Positions 43,740 to 54,160 of a DNA stretch of 64,000 bases are shown here, piece by piece. The notes beneath the pieces were generated by a model that was not told the origin of the DNA, searched no databases, and was given only the letters and a program-made list of their open reading frames with translations. Position numbers and translations under genes: made by a program. Origin of the DNA: Spirochaetia bacterium UBA5763 (GTDB lineage: Bacteria > Spirochaetota > UBA4802 > UBA5550); the NCBI GenBank assembly GCA_002418835.1, contig DIEX01000015.1:69238-133237 (forward strand), in the 5' to 3' direction. Each line of letters begins with the position of its first letter. The stretch's first letter is position 1.

Positions 43740-43892
43740 TCTATTCTCCTGCATTAATTCATTTGTTTTATTTATATGGTGAAGTTATGTCACATCTATT
43801 CTATCGGCAGAAACAGGATTTACATAATCATTTTTTTATAGTCATGATGTTATATTAAAAAATTTGTCAGATTGTACATCTGTGTGTTTTAT

Positions 43893-43924
43893 TTTTTTGC
43901 ACGAGTAAGGGCGCGTGCAAAAAA
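43893..43924. promoter_or_regulatory. 11-bp dyad in the divergent region upstream of the sensor kinase
   Basis: TTTTTTGCACG and CGTGCAAAAAA are perfect arms around ten bases. A second small dyad, ATAATC...GATTAT, follows at about 43926-43944. Both neighbours point away, so a regulator site is more likely than a terminator. Confidence 0.45.
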
Positions 43925-44022
43925 CATAATCTTTTTTGGATTATTCCTCCGGGGTTCTATATTTTTATTATAGAGTCCAGAGAGTTTAACTGTTTACTGA
44001 TGATTCTATGCCAGGTGATTTA

Positions 44023-45918
44023 ATGGAAACCGGAAACGGAAATATTTTTATTGCGGATGATAACCGGGAGAACCTTCAGATCCTTTATACGCTTTTAACT
44101 GAAAACGGATACACTGTAAAGACTGTTTGTGATAATGATGTATCAATTGATGAATTATCTGATGATATACCGGACTGTATAATTCTTGATATAACTCTCA
44201 CCGGTAAAAACGGGCTGAATTTGTGTGGCAGGATAAAGAGTGAATCTGTACTCACGGATATACCTGTGATATTTGTCAGTTCTGCGGATAACACTGATAA
44301 TATAAGTGATGCTTTTAATGCGGGAGGCGTGGATTATATTCTTAAGCCTTTCAGAATTGAAGAGGTTCTTGCAAAGGTAAAAAACCACGTTACATTGAGC
44401 AGGATGAAGAGGCGGCTGGAGGAAATCGTTAATGATCGGACTGTTGAACTTACGCGAATGAACAGCCTGCTGGTAGAAACAGTTGAAGAGTACAAAAATA
44501 TTCTGGAAGACCTGCAGGAGAATGAGACACTTCTTCTGACAATTGCCCTTAACATACCGAACTCCTATCTGGCGATTATTGAAAAGGATTATACAATCGG
44601 ATTTGCTTCAGGGCATGAGTTTAAAAAAATAGGAATTGATCCCTGGCGGCTAATCGGACTTCCCATTGAAAAAGTCTTTAAAGATAAAACGGATGTAGTA
44701 AAGGAGTATTTTAATAAAGCCTTTTCCGGCAGTGAATCATCTTTTGAGCTTTATTTTAATAATCAGTATCAGTATTACAAAACAGTTCCTCTGATAAACT
44801 CCTCAGGAGAGGTGCTGAGGATACTTACTGTGGCTGAGAATATTACAGAGAGAAAGGAGTCTGATATCCGCATACGGGAATCCCTGCATGAGAAGGAGAC
44901 ACTGTTACGTGAGATACATCACAGGGTGAAGAATAATATGCAGCTTGTAAGCAGCCTTCTATCTCTGAAAGCTGACAGCAGCGGTAATTATGAGCTTGAG
45001 AGTGTTTTCCGGACTCTGCAGAGCCGGATATTTTCCATGTCTCTTGTGCACGAAAAACTATATCATTATAAGCACTTTTCGAAAATTAATTTCAGAGAAT
45101 ATATAAAAGAGCTCATTGTTGAAATACAGAAAACATTTACCGATGGAGAAACCGGCAGAAGCGTAGTTTTCAATGTTGATCTTGATAATGAATATCTTTC
45201 AATCGAGCGCGCAATACCATGCGGGCTTATTCTTAATGAACTTGTGATGAATGCTTTTAAGCATGCTTTCGGAAATCAGAATAACTGCCTGATTGATGTG
45301 GGATTTAAAAAAGATGAATATGGCGTTTTTTCCCTTTCAGTTAAAGATAGCGGCACAGGGCTTCCGGAAGGTTTTGATATACTGAAATCCGATTCAATGG
45401 GGATGGTTCTTCTGCGTGAACTCACAAATCAGCTGCACGGTAAAATAATACTTACAAGGGGGGATGGAACGGAGTTCAGGATCGTTTTTGGCCCGGAGAG
45501 GAATGAGGTTTTAAACCGTTCCTGTCCCGGTGAAGAGCCTGATGCAAAAAAGATACTTATAGTAGAGGATGAAAGAATAATTTCAACCATGCTGAAAAAG
45601 ATCATTAGAGATGAGGGGTATGCTTTATGCGGGTGTGTTGCGTCAGGCAAGGATGCAATAAGGTTTGCCCTGAATGAACGTCCTGATCTTGTCATAATGG
45701 ATATTGTACTTGAGGATGAAATAGATGGAGTTGAAGCAGCAAAAATAATTACCGGGGAGATAAGTGTTCCCGTAATATTTCTCACGGGTAATTCTGATGC
45801 TGCTACACTTAAGGCCGCCCGTGGTATTAAACCTTATGATATGCTGACTAAACCTGTCAGGAAAAGTCAGCTTGTTGAAGTGATTAAAGCGGCAATTATG
45901 CAGGGAGTAAATGACTGA
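44023..45918 (+). CDS. two-receiver hybrid sensor histidine kinase (REC-PAS-HisKA_2-HATPase-REC)
   Basis: A 631-residue cytoplasmic signalling protein. The first receiver domain (about residues 5-120) has its phospho-Asp in CIILDITLTGKNG. A coiled linker and a PAS-like domain (about 165-280) follow, then a HisKA_2 dimerisation domain with the phospho-His in LREIHHRVKNNMQLVSSLL and an HATPase_c domain (ILNELVMNAFKHAFG, SGTGLPEGF). A second receiver has its Asp in LVIMDIVLEDEIDG. The frame opens at 44008, but AGGTG stands before the ATG at 44023. No transmembrane segment is seen, so input must come through the first receiver or the PAS domain. No output regulator is adjacent. Confidence 0.88.
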   Translation: METGNGNIFIADDNRENLQILYTLLTENGYTVKTVCDNDVSIDELSDDIPDCIILDITLTGKNGLNLCGRIKSESVLTDIPVIFVSSADNTDNISDAFNAGGVDYILKPFRIEEVLAKVKNHVTLSRMKRRLEEIVNDRTVELTRMNSLLVETVEEYKNILEDLQENETLLLTIALNIPNSYLAIIEKDYTIGFASGHEFKKIGIDPWRLIGLPIEKVFKDKTDVVKEYFNKAFSGSESSFELYFNNQYQYYKTVPLINSSGEVLRILTVAENITERKESDIRIRESLHEKETLLREIHHRVKNNMQLVSSLLSLKADSSGNYELESVFRTLQSRIFSMSLVHEKLYHYKHFSKINFREYIKELIVEIQKTFTDGETGRSVVFNVDLDNEYLSIERAIPCGLILNELVMNAFKHAFGNQNNCLIDVGFKKDEYGVFSLSVKDSGTGLPEGFDILKSDSMGMVLLRELTNQLHGKIILTRGDGTEFRIVFGPERNEVLNRSCPGEEPDAKKILIVEDERIISTMLKKIIRDEGYALCGCVASGKDAIRFALNERPDLVIMDIVLEDEIDGVEAAKIITGEISVPVIFLTGNSDAATLKAARGIKPYDMLTKPVRKSQLVEVIKAAIMQGVND

Positions 45919-45941
45919 TCCTGTTTTTGCTGCTGCTGCTG

Positions 45942-47558
45942 TTATTTCCTTCTTCTTCTTTTATTATTATCTTTTTCAGGTTCTTTGGAGTCATTTGCTT
46001 TCTGCACGACCGCCTGTTTTTTACCTTTACCGCTGTTGAAGCTTTTGAGGATTATTTCTGCATCCTCAAAGGAAACTGTTAGAAATGAAAAACTGTCGAG
46101 TATCTTGACATCATTAATTCTCCCCGCAGGGATATTAGTTTCGTTGTTGATCATCTTTACAAGTTTTCTCGGCATCATCCCGTCTTTCTTGCCGAGAGAG
46201 ACAAAGAGTCTTGTAGTCCCTTTACGGTCAACTGAGACATCGCCGATTTCACGGTACCTGGTTTCATCGAATTCCCTGTCAAAAGAATATTTTATGATTG
46301 CGGCAAGTATCTCTTCAGGATTCCCGTCTTTGAGCATATCCTTGGCTGCTTTCAGATAACCTGTATGGGATTTTTCATCCATTATACGTTCGATCTCTGA
46401 CTGAATTCTTAATTTTTTAATATTAACAATATCAGCAACACGGGGGAGCTTCTCCTTGCGGATTGTTGTTTTTGCTATTTTCTGTATAAACATCAGTTTT
46501 CTGTATTCTGAAGGGCTTATGAATGTAATAGCAATCCCTTTCTTCCCTGCGCGGCCGGTTCTCCCTATGCGGTGAACATATGCCTCAGGTTCCTGGGGGA
46601 GGGAGTAGTTTATTACATGAGAGAGATTCATTACATCTATTCCGCGTGCTGCAACATCTGTTGCAACAAGAATATTGCTTCTCTTTTTCTTGAACTTCTC
46701 CAATGTTCTCTCTCTCTGGTACTGTGAAAGATCCCCATGAATACCTTCCGCGTCATAACCTCTGTCTATGAGTCTGTTGGCAAGTTCATCAACAGCAACT
46801 TTTGTCCGGCAGAAAATCAGACCGTAGAAATCCGCTTCCATATCTATGATTCTGCTTAGTGCTTCAAATCTGTCAGCATCATTAACCTCGAAATAAATCT
46901 GGTCAGTAAGCTCAGCTGTGAGCTGGATGCTCTTTGTAGCAATAAGCTTGTAATCCTTCATGTGCTTTTTAGCAATGCCCATAATACTGGATGGCATTGT
47001 CGCAGAGAAGAGCAAAGTTCGTCTTTGCGGGTTTGTCCCTTTCAGAATTGTCTCAACCTCGTCGATGAACCCCATGTTGAGCATTTCGTCAGCTTCATCG
47101 AGAACCACATATTTTGTTTCCCCAAGAGAAATACTTTTTCTTCTCATGTGATCCAGTATTCTTCCCGGTGTTCCGACAACAATATCAACTCCGTTCTGGA
47201 GACGTCTTATCTGATCTGTAATTGACTGTCCCCCATAAACCGGGAGTATCTGCAATTTTTTCTTTCCTTTAAATGAGTTAAGCTCTTCCGAAACCTGTAT
47301 TGCAAGCTCTCTTGTGGGAACTAATATAAGCGCCTGTGTATTTTTTGTGCTTTTATCTAACTGTTCAATTATTGGAATACCGAATGCGGCTGTTTTTCCT
47401 GTGCCTGTCTGGGCCTGGCCAATTATATCGACATTTTCTGAAAGTAGTATAGGTATAATTTTTGACTGGATTTCTGTAGGTTCCTCAAATCCCTTTTTCT
47501 GGAGTTCCTTCAGAATTGACTCGGATAAGCCGAGTTCTTTAAATTTTTCTAGATTCAT
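45942..47558 (-). CDS. deaD: DEAD-box ATP-dependent RNA helicase with DbpA-type RNA-binding domain
   Basis: A 538-residue RNA helicase for ribosome assembly and cold adaptation. Motifs in order: AQTGTGKTAAF (I), PTRELA (Ia), VLDEADEML (II), SAT (III) and HRIGRTGRAGKKG (VI). A C-terminal DbpA RNA-binding domain is at about 440-515 (TRLFVSLGKKDGMM...AGRINDVKILDSFSFLTV), and the protein ends in a basic tail (KDNNKRRRRK). AGGAAGG precedes the ATG at 47558; the frame itself reaches 47624. The symbol is a family name; a specific DbpA/CsdA role is not proven. Confidence 0.93.
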   Translation of the reverse strand: MNLEKFKELGLSESILKELQKKGFEEPTEIQSKIIPILLSENVDIIGQAQTGTGKTAAFGIPIIEQLDKSTKNTQALILVPTRELAIQVSEELNSFKGKKKLQILPVYGGQSITDQIRRLQNGVDIVVGTPGRILDHMRRKSISLGETKYVVLDEADEMLNMGFIDEVETILKGTNPQRRTLLFSATMPSSIMGIAKKHMKDYKLIATKSIQLTAELTDQIYFEVNDADRFEALSRIIDMEADFYGLIFCRTKVAVDELANRLIDRGYDAEGIHGDLSQYQRERTLEKFKKKRSNILVATDVAARGIDVMNLSHVINYSLPQEPEAYVHRIGRTGRAGKKGIAITFISPSEYRKLMFIQKIAKTTIRKEKLPRVADIVNIKKLRIQSEIERIMDEKSHTGYLKAAKDMLKDGNPEEILAAIIKYSFDREFDETRYREIGDVSVDRKGTTRLFVSLGKKDGMMPRKLVKMINNETNIPAGRINDVKILDSFSFLTVSFEDAEIILKSFNSGKGKKQAVVQKANDSKEPEKDNNKRRRRK

Positions 47559-47787
47559 TAATCCTTCCTGTGTATTTGTATGTCCATGGGAATATATGGC
47601 CTTTAAAATACAATATATTTTCAATAATTATTTTCAAAGATGAATTTAAGTTAAAAATACAGTATTTCGTGTGCAGAAGCCAGAAAACATAGGATTATTG
47701 TTAAACTGTAATATCTATATGCAGGAGCTGATTATTTATCCTTTAATTCTGCTGATAATCTTAATCCGGATGTCCATTTCTCTGCAT

Positions 47788-47813
47788 AAAAAAAGAGGCT
47801 GTAAATGCCTCTT
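47788..47813 (-). terminator. intrinsic terminator of the DedA gene
   Basis: AAGAGGC and GCCTCTT form a 7-bp stem followed by a run of seven Ts on the minus strand, ten bases past the DedA stop. Confidence 0.8.
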
Positions 47814-47822
47814 CCCATTGTT

Positions 47823-48440
47823 TTATTTTTTTCTGCTTTTGACAACTTTATAGATAATATAAATAAGGAATATAGCAAAAATCAGAAGAGCTGCTATTGT
47901 GAGATCTCTGTAATACTTTCTGAGCAGTTCCTGCTGTGTGTAAAGGAAATATCCCATGGCAGCCAGTATTCCGTTCCAGAATGCTGAACCGATAAATGTG
48001 TAAAATACAAAGTCCCGGAGATTCATCTGTGCCACACCTGCCGGTATTGAGATCAGGTGCCTTACTCCTGGAACAAGCCTCCCTATAAATGTTGAGCTTT
48101 TGCCGTATTTTATAAAAAAGTTTTCAGATTTTTCCATTGATTCGCGGTTTATAAAAAGCATGTGGGCAATTCTTGTATCAACAAGGGAGTAGATAATTTT
48201 TCTTCCGAGAGTTTTCGCCAGAAAATAGTTAATCAGGGCGCCAAGGACACATCCGATTGTTGAAAAGAGAACTACAAGAAAAACATTCAATTCACCCTGG
48301 GCAGCCTTCCATGCGGCAGGTGGTACAACAAGTTCAGATGGTACAGGTAGAAATGTGCTTTCCAGGGTCATGAGGAAAATTATCATGGGGTAGTTTATAT
48401 TATCCATGTACAGGTTGATAAGATATTTAATGAACTCCAC
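47823..48440 (-). CDS. DedA-family membrane protein
   Basis: A 205-residue integral membrane protein of the DedA/VTT family, whose members flip or carry undecaprenyl phosphate or lipids. Motifs FLPVPSELVVPPAAW and FIGRLVPGVRHLISIPAGV (conserved Arg and Gly-Pro-Gly-like region) are present, with four to five transmembrane segments. It starts with GTG; GGAGG lies 12 bases upstream. It is monocistronic with its own terminator. Confidence 0.88.
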   Translation of the reverse strand: MEFIKYLINLYMDNINYPMIIFLMTLESTFLPVPSELVVPPAAWKAAQGELNVFLVVLFSTIGCVLGALINYFLAKTLGRKIIYSLVDTRIAHMLFINRESMEKSENFFIKYGKSSTFIGRLVPGVRHLISIPAGVAQMNLRDFVFYTFIGSAFWNGILAAMGYFLYTQQELLRKYYRDLTIAALLIFAIFLIYIIYKVVKSRKK

Positions 48441-48615
48441 TTTTAAGCAGTTCCTCCGGCTTTTTATTTAAACAGACAGTTTTAATACTAAAGAATTAAT
48501 TGCAAGGAATTTTAACAAATGTGAGCAATTTGTAAAGAGGGGGCGGTGTATAGAGGTGTTATTCTATTCAATAGATATCTTCTGATAAAAAAGTTTTAAA
48601 AAGAATTAAACTCCA

Positions 48616-48650
48616 GTAAAAAGAAAGGTCCTCCTTGCGGAGAACCTTTC
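48616..48650 (-). terminator. intrinsic terminator of hppA
   Basis: GAAAGGTTCTCC and GGAGGACCTTTC (minus strand) form a 12-bp stem with a GCAA loop and a T-rich tail, about 40 bases past the hppA stop. Confidence 0.85.
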
Positions 48651-48689
48651 CTGAATATAACCCTGCGGTTAAACCGCTGAGTAACTGTA

Positions 48690-51026
48690 TTACATAATTG
48701 AATTTGACCAGACAATTACACCTGCGAATACAACAGATACCATTGTCATAAGCTTAATCAGAATATTAAGAGCAGGGCCGGCTGTATCCTTGAAAGGATC
48801 GCCCACTGTGTCCCCTGTAACAGCAGCTTTGTGTGAGTCTGATTTTTTGCCGCCATAATTCCCTTTTTCGATATGCTTTTTGGCATTGTCCCATGCTCCA
48901 CCTGCGTTGTTAAGCATACATGCAAGGGCAAAACCTGTTGTAAGGCCGCCGACGAGGAGACCCATAACACCGGCAACTCCCATTGTGAGGCCTGTTATAA
49001 TAGGTACAACAATCGCCATAAGAGAAGGTACGATCATTTCTCTCTGCGCGCCTGCTGTTGATATGGAAACGCAGCTTGCATAATCAGGCTTGCCTGTACC
49101 TTCCATAATTCCGGGGATTTCCCTGAACTGACGTCTAACTTCATCAACCATACGGCCTGCCGCACGGCCAACAGCTTTCATTGACATAGCGCAGAATACG
49201 AATGCCATAGCTCCACCGAGGAAAAGTCCGCCGATGATGTACGGGTTCATAAGTGTAAGATCATAAGCAGCAGTGAAATCAGCTATTTTTGCAGTTGATA
49301 ACTGAACAACGTTTGTTATTTCTATTGAATGTTTTGCGTTGGCAGCTGTACGCATCTGCTCTGTTACCATTTCAACAGGCTGTGTTGAAAAGAGATAGCT
49401 TCCAACCTGGATAAGTCCGTTGCTGTCAGCAAGCTTTGTGAGCCATATTCTTATCTCTTCAATGTATGAAGCGAGAAGAGCCATTGCTGTAAGAGCTGCG
49501 GAACCTATTGCGAAACCTTTACCTGTAGCAGCAGTAGTATTACCGAGCATATCAAGAGCATCTGTTCTTTCGCGAACGATGGGGTCAAGTTTTGCCATTT
49601 CAGCGTTTCCGCCTGCATTATCAGCTATCGGACCGTAAGCATCTGTAGCAAGTGTGATACCGAGAGTGGAGAGCATACCTACAGCAGCAAAACCTATACC
49701 GTAGAGTCCCTGATTCATGCTGACAAATCCGCCTGAGAAGCCGTAAGCGCAGAGTATACCAATTATGATTGTAATAACAGGGATACCTACTGAGTACATA
49801 CCAACACCCATACCTTCGATGATAACAGTTGCGTGCCCCATCTGTGACTGCTCAGCTATACCTTTTGTAGGTTTGTATTCATCAGATGTATAGTACTCTG
49901 TTGCCTGGCCTATGATAAGACCTGAGAGGAGACCTGCAACAACAGCACCGAATATACCCCATGTTATGAAGCCGATGCTTGCGAGGTAAGCTATAGCCGC
50001 AAGTATAAGAGCTGAACTCACCCATACTCCCATGTTGAGGGAGAGGAGAAGGTTTTTCATTGTGGCTTTTTCTTTTGTCCTGACAACGAAAATACCGACT
50101 ATAGAGAAAAAGATTCCGAGGCCGGCAACGATCATTGGTGCCATTATCGCGCGAAGTCCGCCGAATTCAGCAGCTCCGAATTCAGCCCATGGAAGAGCTG
50201 CACCGAGACATGCTGTAGCGAGGATTGAGCCGCAGTATGATTCATAAAGGTCAGCGCCCATACCTGCAACGTCACCTACGTTGTCACCAACGTTGTCCGC
50301 GATTGTGGCAGGGTTTCTCGGATCATCTTCAGGAATTCCCGCTTCAACTTTACCTACAAGGTCAGCTCCTACGTCAGCAGCTTTTGTATAGATACCGCCG
50401 CCCACACGTGCAAAGAGAGCCTGTGTTGATGCACCCATACCGAAAGTAATCATGGTTGTTGTTATTTCCATGTACTTGTGGTGGTTGTCTGTGCCAGCTG
50501 AAACGATTTTAAGGCCGAGGAAGTTTAATCCGTTAGCCATATTTTCAACTGTAAATATCATTTTATCAAGGAAAAGATACCATAGAGATATGTCAAGAAG
50601 GCCGAAACCTACAACTACAAGGCCCATAACCGCACCTGAACGGAAGGCAACTTTTAATCCCTGGTTAAGAGATACGGATGCACCCTGTGCTGTTCTGGAA
50701 GATGCGTTTGTAGCAGTCTTCATACCGAGATATCCGCAAAGCCCTGAGAAAAAACCACCTGTGAGGAAAGCAACAGGTACAAAAGGATTCTGAATACCCT
50801 TAAATGCAAGTATTGTCAGGATTACAACCAGTATGAAAAATACCAAACCGACGACTTTGTACTGGCGGTAGAGATAAGCATAAGCTCCCTCTCTTACGTG
50901 ACCTGCAATCTCAATCATTAATTCATTCCCGGGATTAGCTTTCATCATTGATTTATAGAATACGAAAGCGAAAACCAGAGCAATGAATGCACCTATTGGT
51001 GCAACATAGAACAACATTTCACTCAT
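48690..51026 (-). CDS. hppA: membrane-bound K+-dependent ion-translocating pyrophosphatase
   Basis: A 778-residue M-PPase with about 16 transmembrane helices, pumping H+ or Na+ at the cost of pyrophosphate. The substrate motif [25 protein letters not shown] sequence is intact (shown in part as [19 protein letters not shown]). The segment [14 protein letters not shown] has Ala where K+-independent enzymes have Lys, marking the K+-dependent class. Whether it pumps Na+ or H+ cannot be read with certainty. AAGGAG precedes the ATG, and a hairpin (51052-51073) lies in the leader. It adds a second energy-coupled pump to the A/V-ATPase. Confidence 0.95.
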   Translation of the reverse strand: MSEMLFYVAPIGAFIALVFAFVFYKSMMKANPGNELMIEIAGHVREGAYAYLYRQYKVVGLVFFILVVILTILAFKGIQNPFVPVAFLTGGFFSGLCGYLGMKTATNASSRTAQGASVSLNQGLKVAFRSGAVMGLVVVGFGLLDISLWYLFLDKMIFTVENMANGLNFLGLKIVSAGTDNHHKYMEITTTMITFGMGASTQALFARVGGGIYTKAADVGADLVGKVEAGIPEDDPRNPATIADNVGDNVGDVAGMGADLYESYCGSILATACLGAALPWAEFGAAEFGGLRAIMAPMIVAGLGIFFSIVGIFVVRTKEKATMKNLLLSLNMGVWVSSALILAAIAYLASIGFITWGIFGAVVAGLLSGLIIGQATEYYTSDEYKPTKGIAEQSQMGHATVIIEGMGVGMYSVGIPVITIIIGILCAYGFSGGFVSMNQGLYGIGFAAVGMLSTLGITLATDAYGPIADNAGGNAEMAKLDPIVRERTDALDMLGNTTAATGKGFAIGSAALTAMALLASYIEEIRIWLTKLADSNGLIQVGSYLFSTQPVEMVTEQMRTAANAKHSIEITNVVQLSTAKIADFTAAYDLTLMNPYIIGGLFLGGAMAFVFCAMSMKAVGRAAGRMVDEVRRQFREIPGIMEGTGKPDYASCVSISTAGAQREMIVPSLMAIVVPIITGLTMGVAGVMGLLVGGLTTGFALACMLNNAGGAWDNAKKHIEKGNYGGKKSDSHKAAVTGDTVGDPFKDTAGPALNILIKLMTMVSVVFAGVIVWSNSIM

Positions 51027-51569
51027 TGTTCGTAACTCCTTAGTTTTTTTGAATAAAGAGCATCCTCTTTATTGGTGTAAATTAATTTGACGTATTTTTA
51101 ACTGACAGTTCCAGATAAAAAAGACCGGTTTATGTGGAATATAATGCAATACTTCCATATTAAAACCAGTATTTGATATTTAGCCTGGTACTTCAGATAA
51201 CGAGCTGATTAAAATTCTGATTATATCACGCTTAAAACCGCGAAAAAATATTTCTGATGATTCCAAGCATTATTCAGTATAATCTTTACTAAGAGTTTTT
51301 TTGGCAGGTTGAATGAGATCGGCTTTTTTCGAAATCATATACCCTGCTCTATTCCAATTAAATAATCTATGTTTTTTTAACATACTAAAAGCGAATATAT
51401 GCATATGATGTCAATAAAAAAATTCTGCATTAATAAATATTGACGCTTTTAGAGAGTGTTAAGGCTGTTTAACTGCAATTGGTAATAAAGGGTTTTTGAT
51501 GCGGAAGTCGATCCGGGAAGTCAGGAATTACAGGCGTCTTTTCTCCGGCTTGGAATTCAGCGTCAGGTT
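51027..51569. other. gene-free region upstream of hppA
   Basis: About 540 AT-rich bases between the RlmA stop and the hppA start, both minus strand. AATAAAGAG-CATC-CTCTTTATT (51052-51073) is a perfect 9-bp hairpin close to the hppA ATG. I see no other structure or coding signal. Confidence 0.5.
51052..51073 (-). promoter_or_regulatory. 9-bp hairpin in the hppA leader
   Basis: Perfect arms AATAAAGAG and CTCTTTATT with a four-base loop, 26 bases upstream of the hppA start codon. It may stabilise or regulate the leader; no T tract follows. Confidence 0.45.
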
Positions 51570-52412
51570 TTAACGTTTCCGGTATACTGTTATACTGAAA
51601 TCAGCAAATGTTGTAAGCGGGGCAGGGGATTTTTCAAGGGCGTTTATTCTCCCGGGTTTTGTCCTCCAGTAGTAGGGTGTCATCTTCAGAAGATCGTTTT
51701 TAATCTGAGGCCAGATTACAGTGAATTCATATTTAAGGGAGTCGGTCTCCTGTATATTAAATCCTTTAATTTCAGGATGCTTATTACTGTGCTCGGTTAC
51801 GGTATCGTAAAGTTCCTCCTTCAGCCCCTTCAGATGTTCGGGACCCGGGGTGACCGTGATCAGTATTCCGTTATCTGCTGTTATCCTGCTGAATTCATAG
51901 TCATCGTGGGGAGCGAAAATATTGAGTACTATGTTAACTGATTTTTCAGGGAGAGGGATGGAGTGAACGCTTGCAACTCCCCAGTGGACATTGTTCTTTC
52001 TTTTCGCTGAGAGTTTTACACCCTCCCTGGATACATCTATTCCGCAGATTGAGCACCGGCTGATAATTGCCGGGACCCGGCTTATGTGATCGGAGTAGTA
52101 TCCCTCTCCGCATCCGGCGTCGAGCATTACTGCATCTATCCCTGTCTCTTCGATATAACTGATGATTCTTTCTGAAACATTTTCAGCAAGCCGTCTGTAG
52201 TAGCCTGAATTTAAAAAATTACGGCGGGCGCGGAGCATCTCCGGTGAATCACCAGGCTCTTTGCTTGCTTTCTGATTAGAGAGGAGAAGATTCACATATC
52301 CTTCGCGAGCGATGTCATATGAGTGCCCATTGCAGCAGAGCAGCGTTTTCTCCTGTTGCTGAAGCGCCTCTTTGCATACAGGGCAGCAGAATAGACTTTT
52401 TTTATCTGTCAT
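51570..52412 (-). CDS. rlmA: 23S rRNA (guanine-N1)-methyltransferase family protein, RlmA-type
   Basis: A 280-residue SAM-dependent methyltransferase. It has an N-terminal zinc finger (CCPVC...CCNGHSYDIAREGYVNLL) and the signature GDSPEMLRARRNFLNSGYY. The SAM-binding motif I is VMLDAGCGEGYYS, as in RlmA, which methylates G745 or G748 of 23S rRNA. The ATG at 52412 overlaps the nadB stop (ATGA), and the frame could start six codons upstream. Coupled translation with nadB is likely. Confidence 0.88.
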   Translation of the reverse strand: MTDKKSLFCCPVCKEALQQQEKTLLCCNGHSYDIAREGYVNLLLSNQKASKEPGDSPEMLRARRNFLNSGYYRRLAENVSERIISYIEETGIDAVMLDAGCGEGYYSDHISRVPAIISRCSICGIDVSREGVKLSAKRKNNVHWGVASVHSIPLPEKSVNIVLNIFAPHDDYEFSRITADNGILITVTPGPEHLKGLKEELYDTVTEHSNKHPEIKGFNIQETDSLKYEFTVIWPQIKNDLLKMTPYYWRTKPGRINALEKSPAPLTTFADFSITVYRKR

Positions 52413-53974
52413 TTTTTTATATAATGGCATCCAACAGATTTTGTATTTCTCAGAGCAGATGTAACGATCAGAAGAGAACTGACCACCGCGTTACGGAGCT
52501 CGATAATATCCTTGTGGAGGCTCGCACTTTTGTAGAAACGCATGATTCTGTGTGAGTAGTAATCAAGGTCCGCCTCGGCGCGCTTAAGGCCTTTCTCTGT
52601 GCGGATAATCCCTGCATAGTTCCACATGGTGAGCTGAATGGCTTTCATGTCCTGGTCAATGAGGAGAGGGTCGAACTCCTCGTTATATTCAGGTTTCTCC
52701 CAGTCAGGGATGCTTTTAATTCTCCCACGGTTAATCCTGTATTTTTTCTGTATAATATCTTCGGCTGCTGATTTTCCCCAGAGCAGGCCTTCAAGGAGTG
52801 ATGTTGAAGCAAGACGGTTTGCTCCATGAAGGCCGGTGCATGCCACTTCTCCCACTGCATAGAGATTTTTCAGTGAGGTTTTACCTTTCAGGTCGCTCTT
52901 AATCCCTCCGCAGAAGTAGTGAGCTGCCGGTACAATGGGGATCGGTTCTTTCGTAATATCAATGCCGCCCTGGAGACACGTTGAGTATATTTTGGAGAAT
53001 CTTTTTTCCAGGGGGATATGCCCTTCGTAGTAGTTTGCGATGTCGAGGAGCATGTACTCCTTGCCGTCCTTTGACATCCTGTCATATATCCCCCGGGCAA
53101 CAACATCACGGGGGGCAAGGTGGCCCATCTCCGAGTAATCATACATGAATTCATGTCCGGAATGATCCTTGACTCGCGCCCCTTCACCGCGAAGAGACTC
53201 TGAGATAAGGAATCGCTTTATATCTTTATGAAACAGTGATGTAGGGTGGAACTGGACAAACTCCGCGTTGATGATGTCTGCACCGGCCCTGTAAGCCATG
53301 CTCATGCCGTCACCTGTTGCTGATACCGGATTTGTTGTGTGATAGTAAAGGTTTCCTATACCGCCGGTTGCCAGGATAACATTGTCAGCGAAGAATGTTT
53401 CGGCCTCGCCGGCCTTGTTATTAAGGGCGTAGATACCCATTACCTCCCGTTCCTTGTAAAGCTCCTGCGTGTTGCGGGAGTGGTGATTATTAGTTATAAG
53501 GTCAATTGCAGTGTAGTCAACGAAGAACTTTACACCGGTTTTTTTTGCGTATTCTATAAGAGACTCTTCAATTTTATCACCAGTGTGATCCTCAAAGTGC
53601 ACAATCCGTCGTACGCTGTGTGCGGCCTCTTCAGTGTAATCGATTTTTCCGTCCTCTGATGTGCTGAAGTCTATACCCACCATACTTACAAGAAAGTCGA
53701 AAACAAGCGGTGGCCCGTATGCGGCGAAATAATTTACTGCATCACTCCGGTTATATGAACATCCTGCCTGAAGCACATCATTGCGGAGCAGCGACGGTGA
53801 ATCCCCCTCCCGCGCGGCAATGATTCCTCCCTGGGCATAGAAGGTGTTTGATTCGCTGATTCTGCTGTTTTTTGTCATAACGATGACATCAAAACCGGAC
53901 TGTTTCAGGTGGATTGCGCATGTAAGCCCTGCGATTCCGGAACCCACAACAACAGCATCGTAGTAGTGTCTCAT
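52409..53974 (-). CDS. nadB: L-aspartate oxidase
   Basis: A 521-residue FAD enzyme oxidising L-aspartate to iminoaspartate, the first step of NAD synthesis. The FAD-binding GSGIAGLTCAIHLK, the NTFYAQGGI region and the C-terminal active-site stretch HGANRLASTSLLEGLLWG are present, and length is typical. In anaerobes fumarate serves as electron acceptor. nadA and nadC are not in the window. GAAGG lies before the ATG. It is coupled to rlmA downstream by a four-base overlap. Confidence 0.93.
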   Translation of the reverse strand: MRHYYDAVVVGSGIAGLTCAIHLKQSGFDVIVMTKNSRISESNTFYAQGGIIAAREGDSPSLLRNDVLQAGCSYNRSDAVNYFAAYGPPLVFDFLVSMVGIDFSTSEDGKIDYTEEAAHSVRRIVHFEDHTGDKIEESLIEYAKKTGVKFFVDYTAIDLITNNHHSRNTQELYKEREVMGIYALNNKAGEAETFFADNVILATGGIGNLYYHTTNPVSATGDGMSMAYRAGADIINAEFVQFHPTSLFHKDIKRFLISESLRGEGARVKDHSGHEFMYDYSEMGHLAPRDVVARGIYDRMSKDGKEYMLLDIANYYEGHIPLEKRFSKIYSTCLQGGIDITKEPIPIVPAAHYFCGGIKSDLKGKTSLKNLYAVGEVACTGLHGANRLASTSLLEGLLWGKSAAEDIIQKKYRINRGRIKSIPDWEKPEYNEEFDPLLIDQDMKAIQLTMWNYAGIIRTEKGLKRAEADLDYYSHRIMRFYKSASLHKDIIELRNAVVSSLLIVTSALRNTKSVGCHYIKK

Positions 53975-54113
53975 ATTACCTTCACTGTTTTAATATAATA
54001 ATGCCGGACATATAATGAAAAATCTGAAGGCTGATAAAGTCAAATGATTTTTCCTGAATAAAGAACCGGCTATTTCCAGGTTTTCCTGTCATAACGTTGT
54101 TTTGAGATTTGTA

Positions 54114-54142
54114 TTGACAGTATTGTCAGGTTATTTTAAAAA
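54114..54142 (+). promoter_or_regulatory. candidate promoter and operator of the second nucleotidyltransferase/HEPN pair
   Basis: TTGACA (54114-54119) and TAAAAA (54137-54142) stand 17 bases apart. A dyad TGACA-GTAT-TGTCA (54115-54128) overlaps the -35 box, the position expected for an autoregulatory operator of a toxin-antitoxin operon. Confidence 0.45.
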
Positions 54143-54160
54143 ATAAAACAGGTGATACTT

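Noticed and set aside
43893..43924. Bidirectional terminator
   Set aside because: Both adjacent genes are transcribed away from it, so there is no transcript to end.
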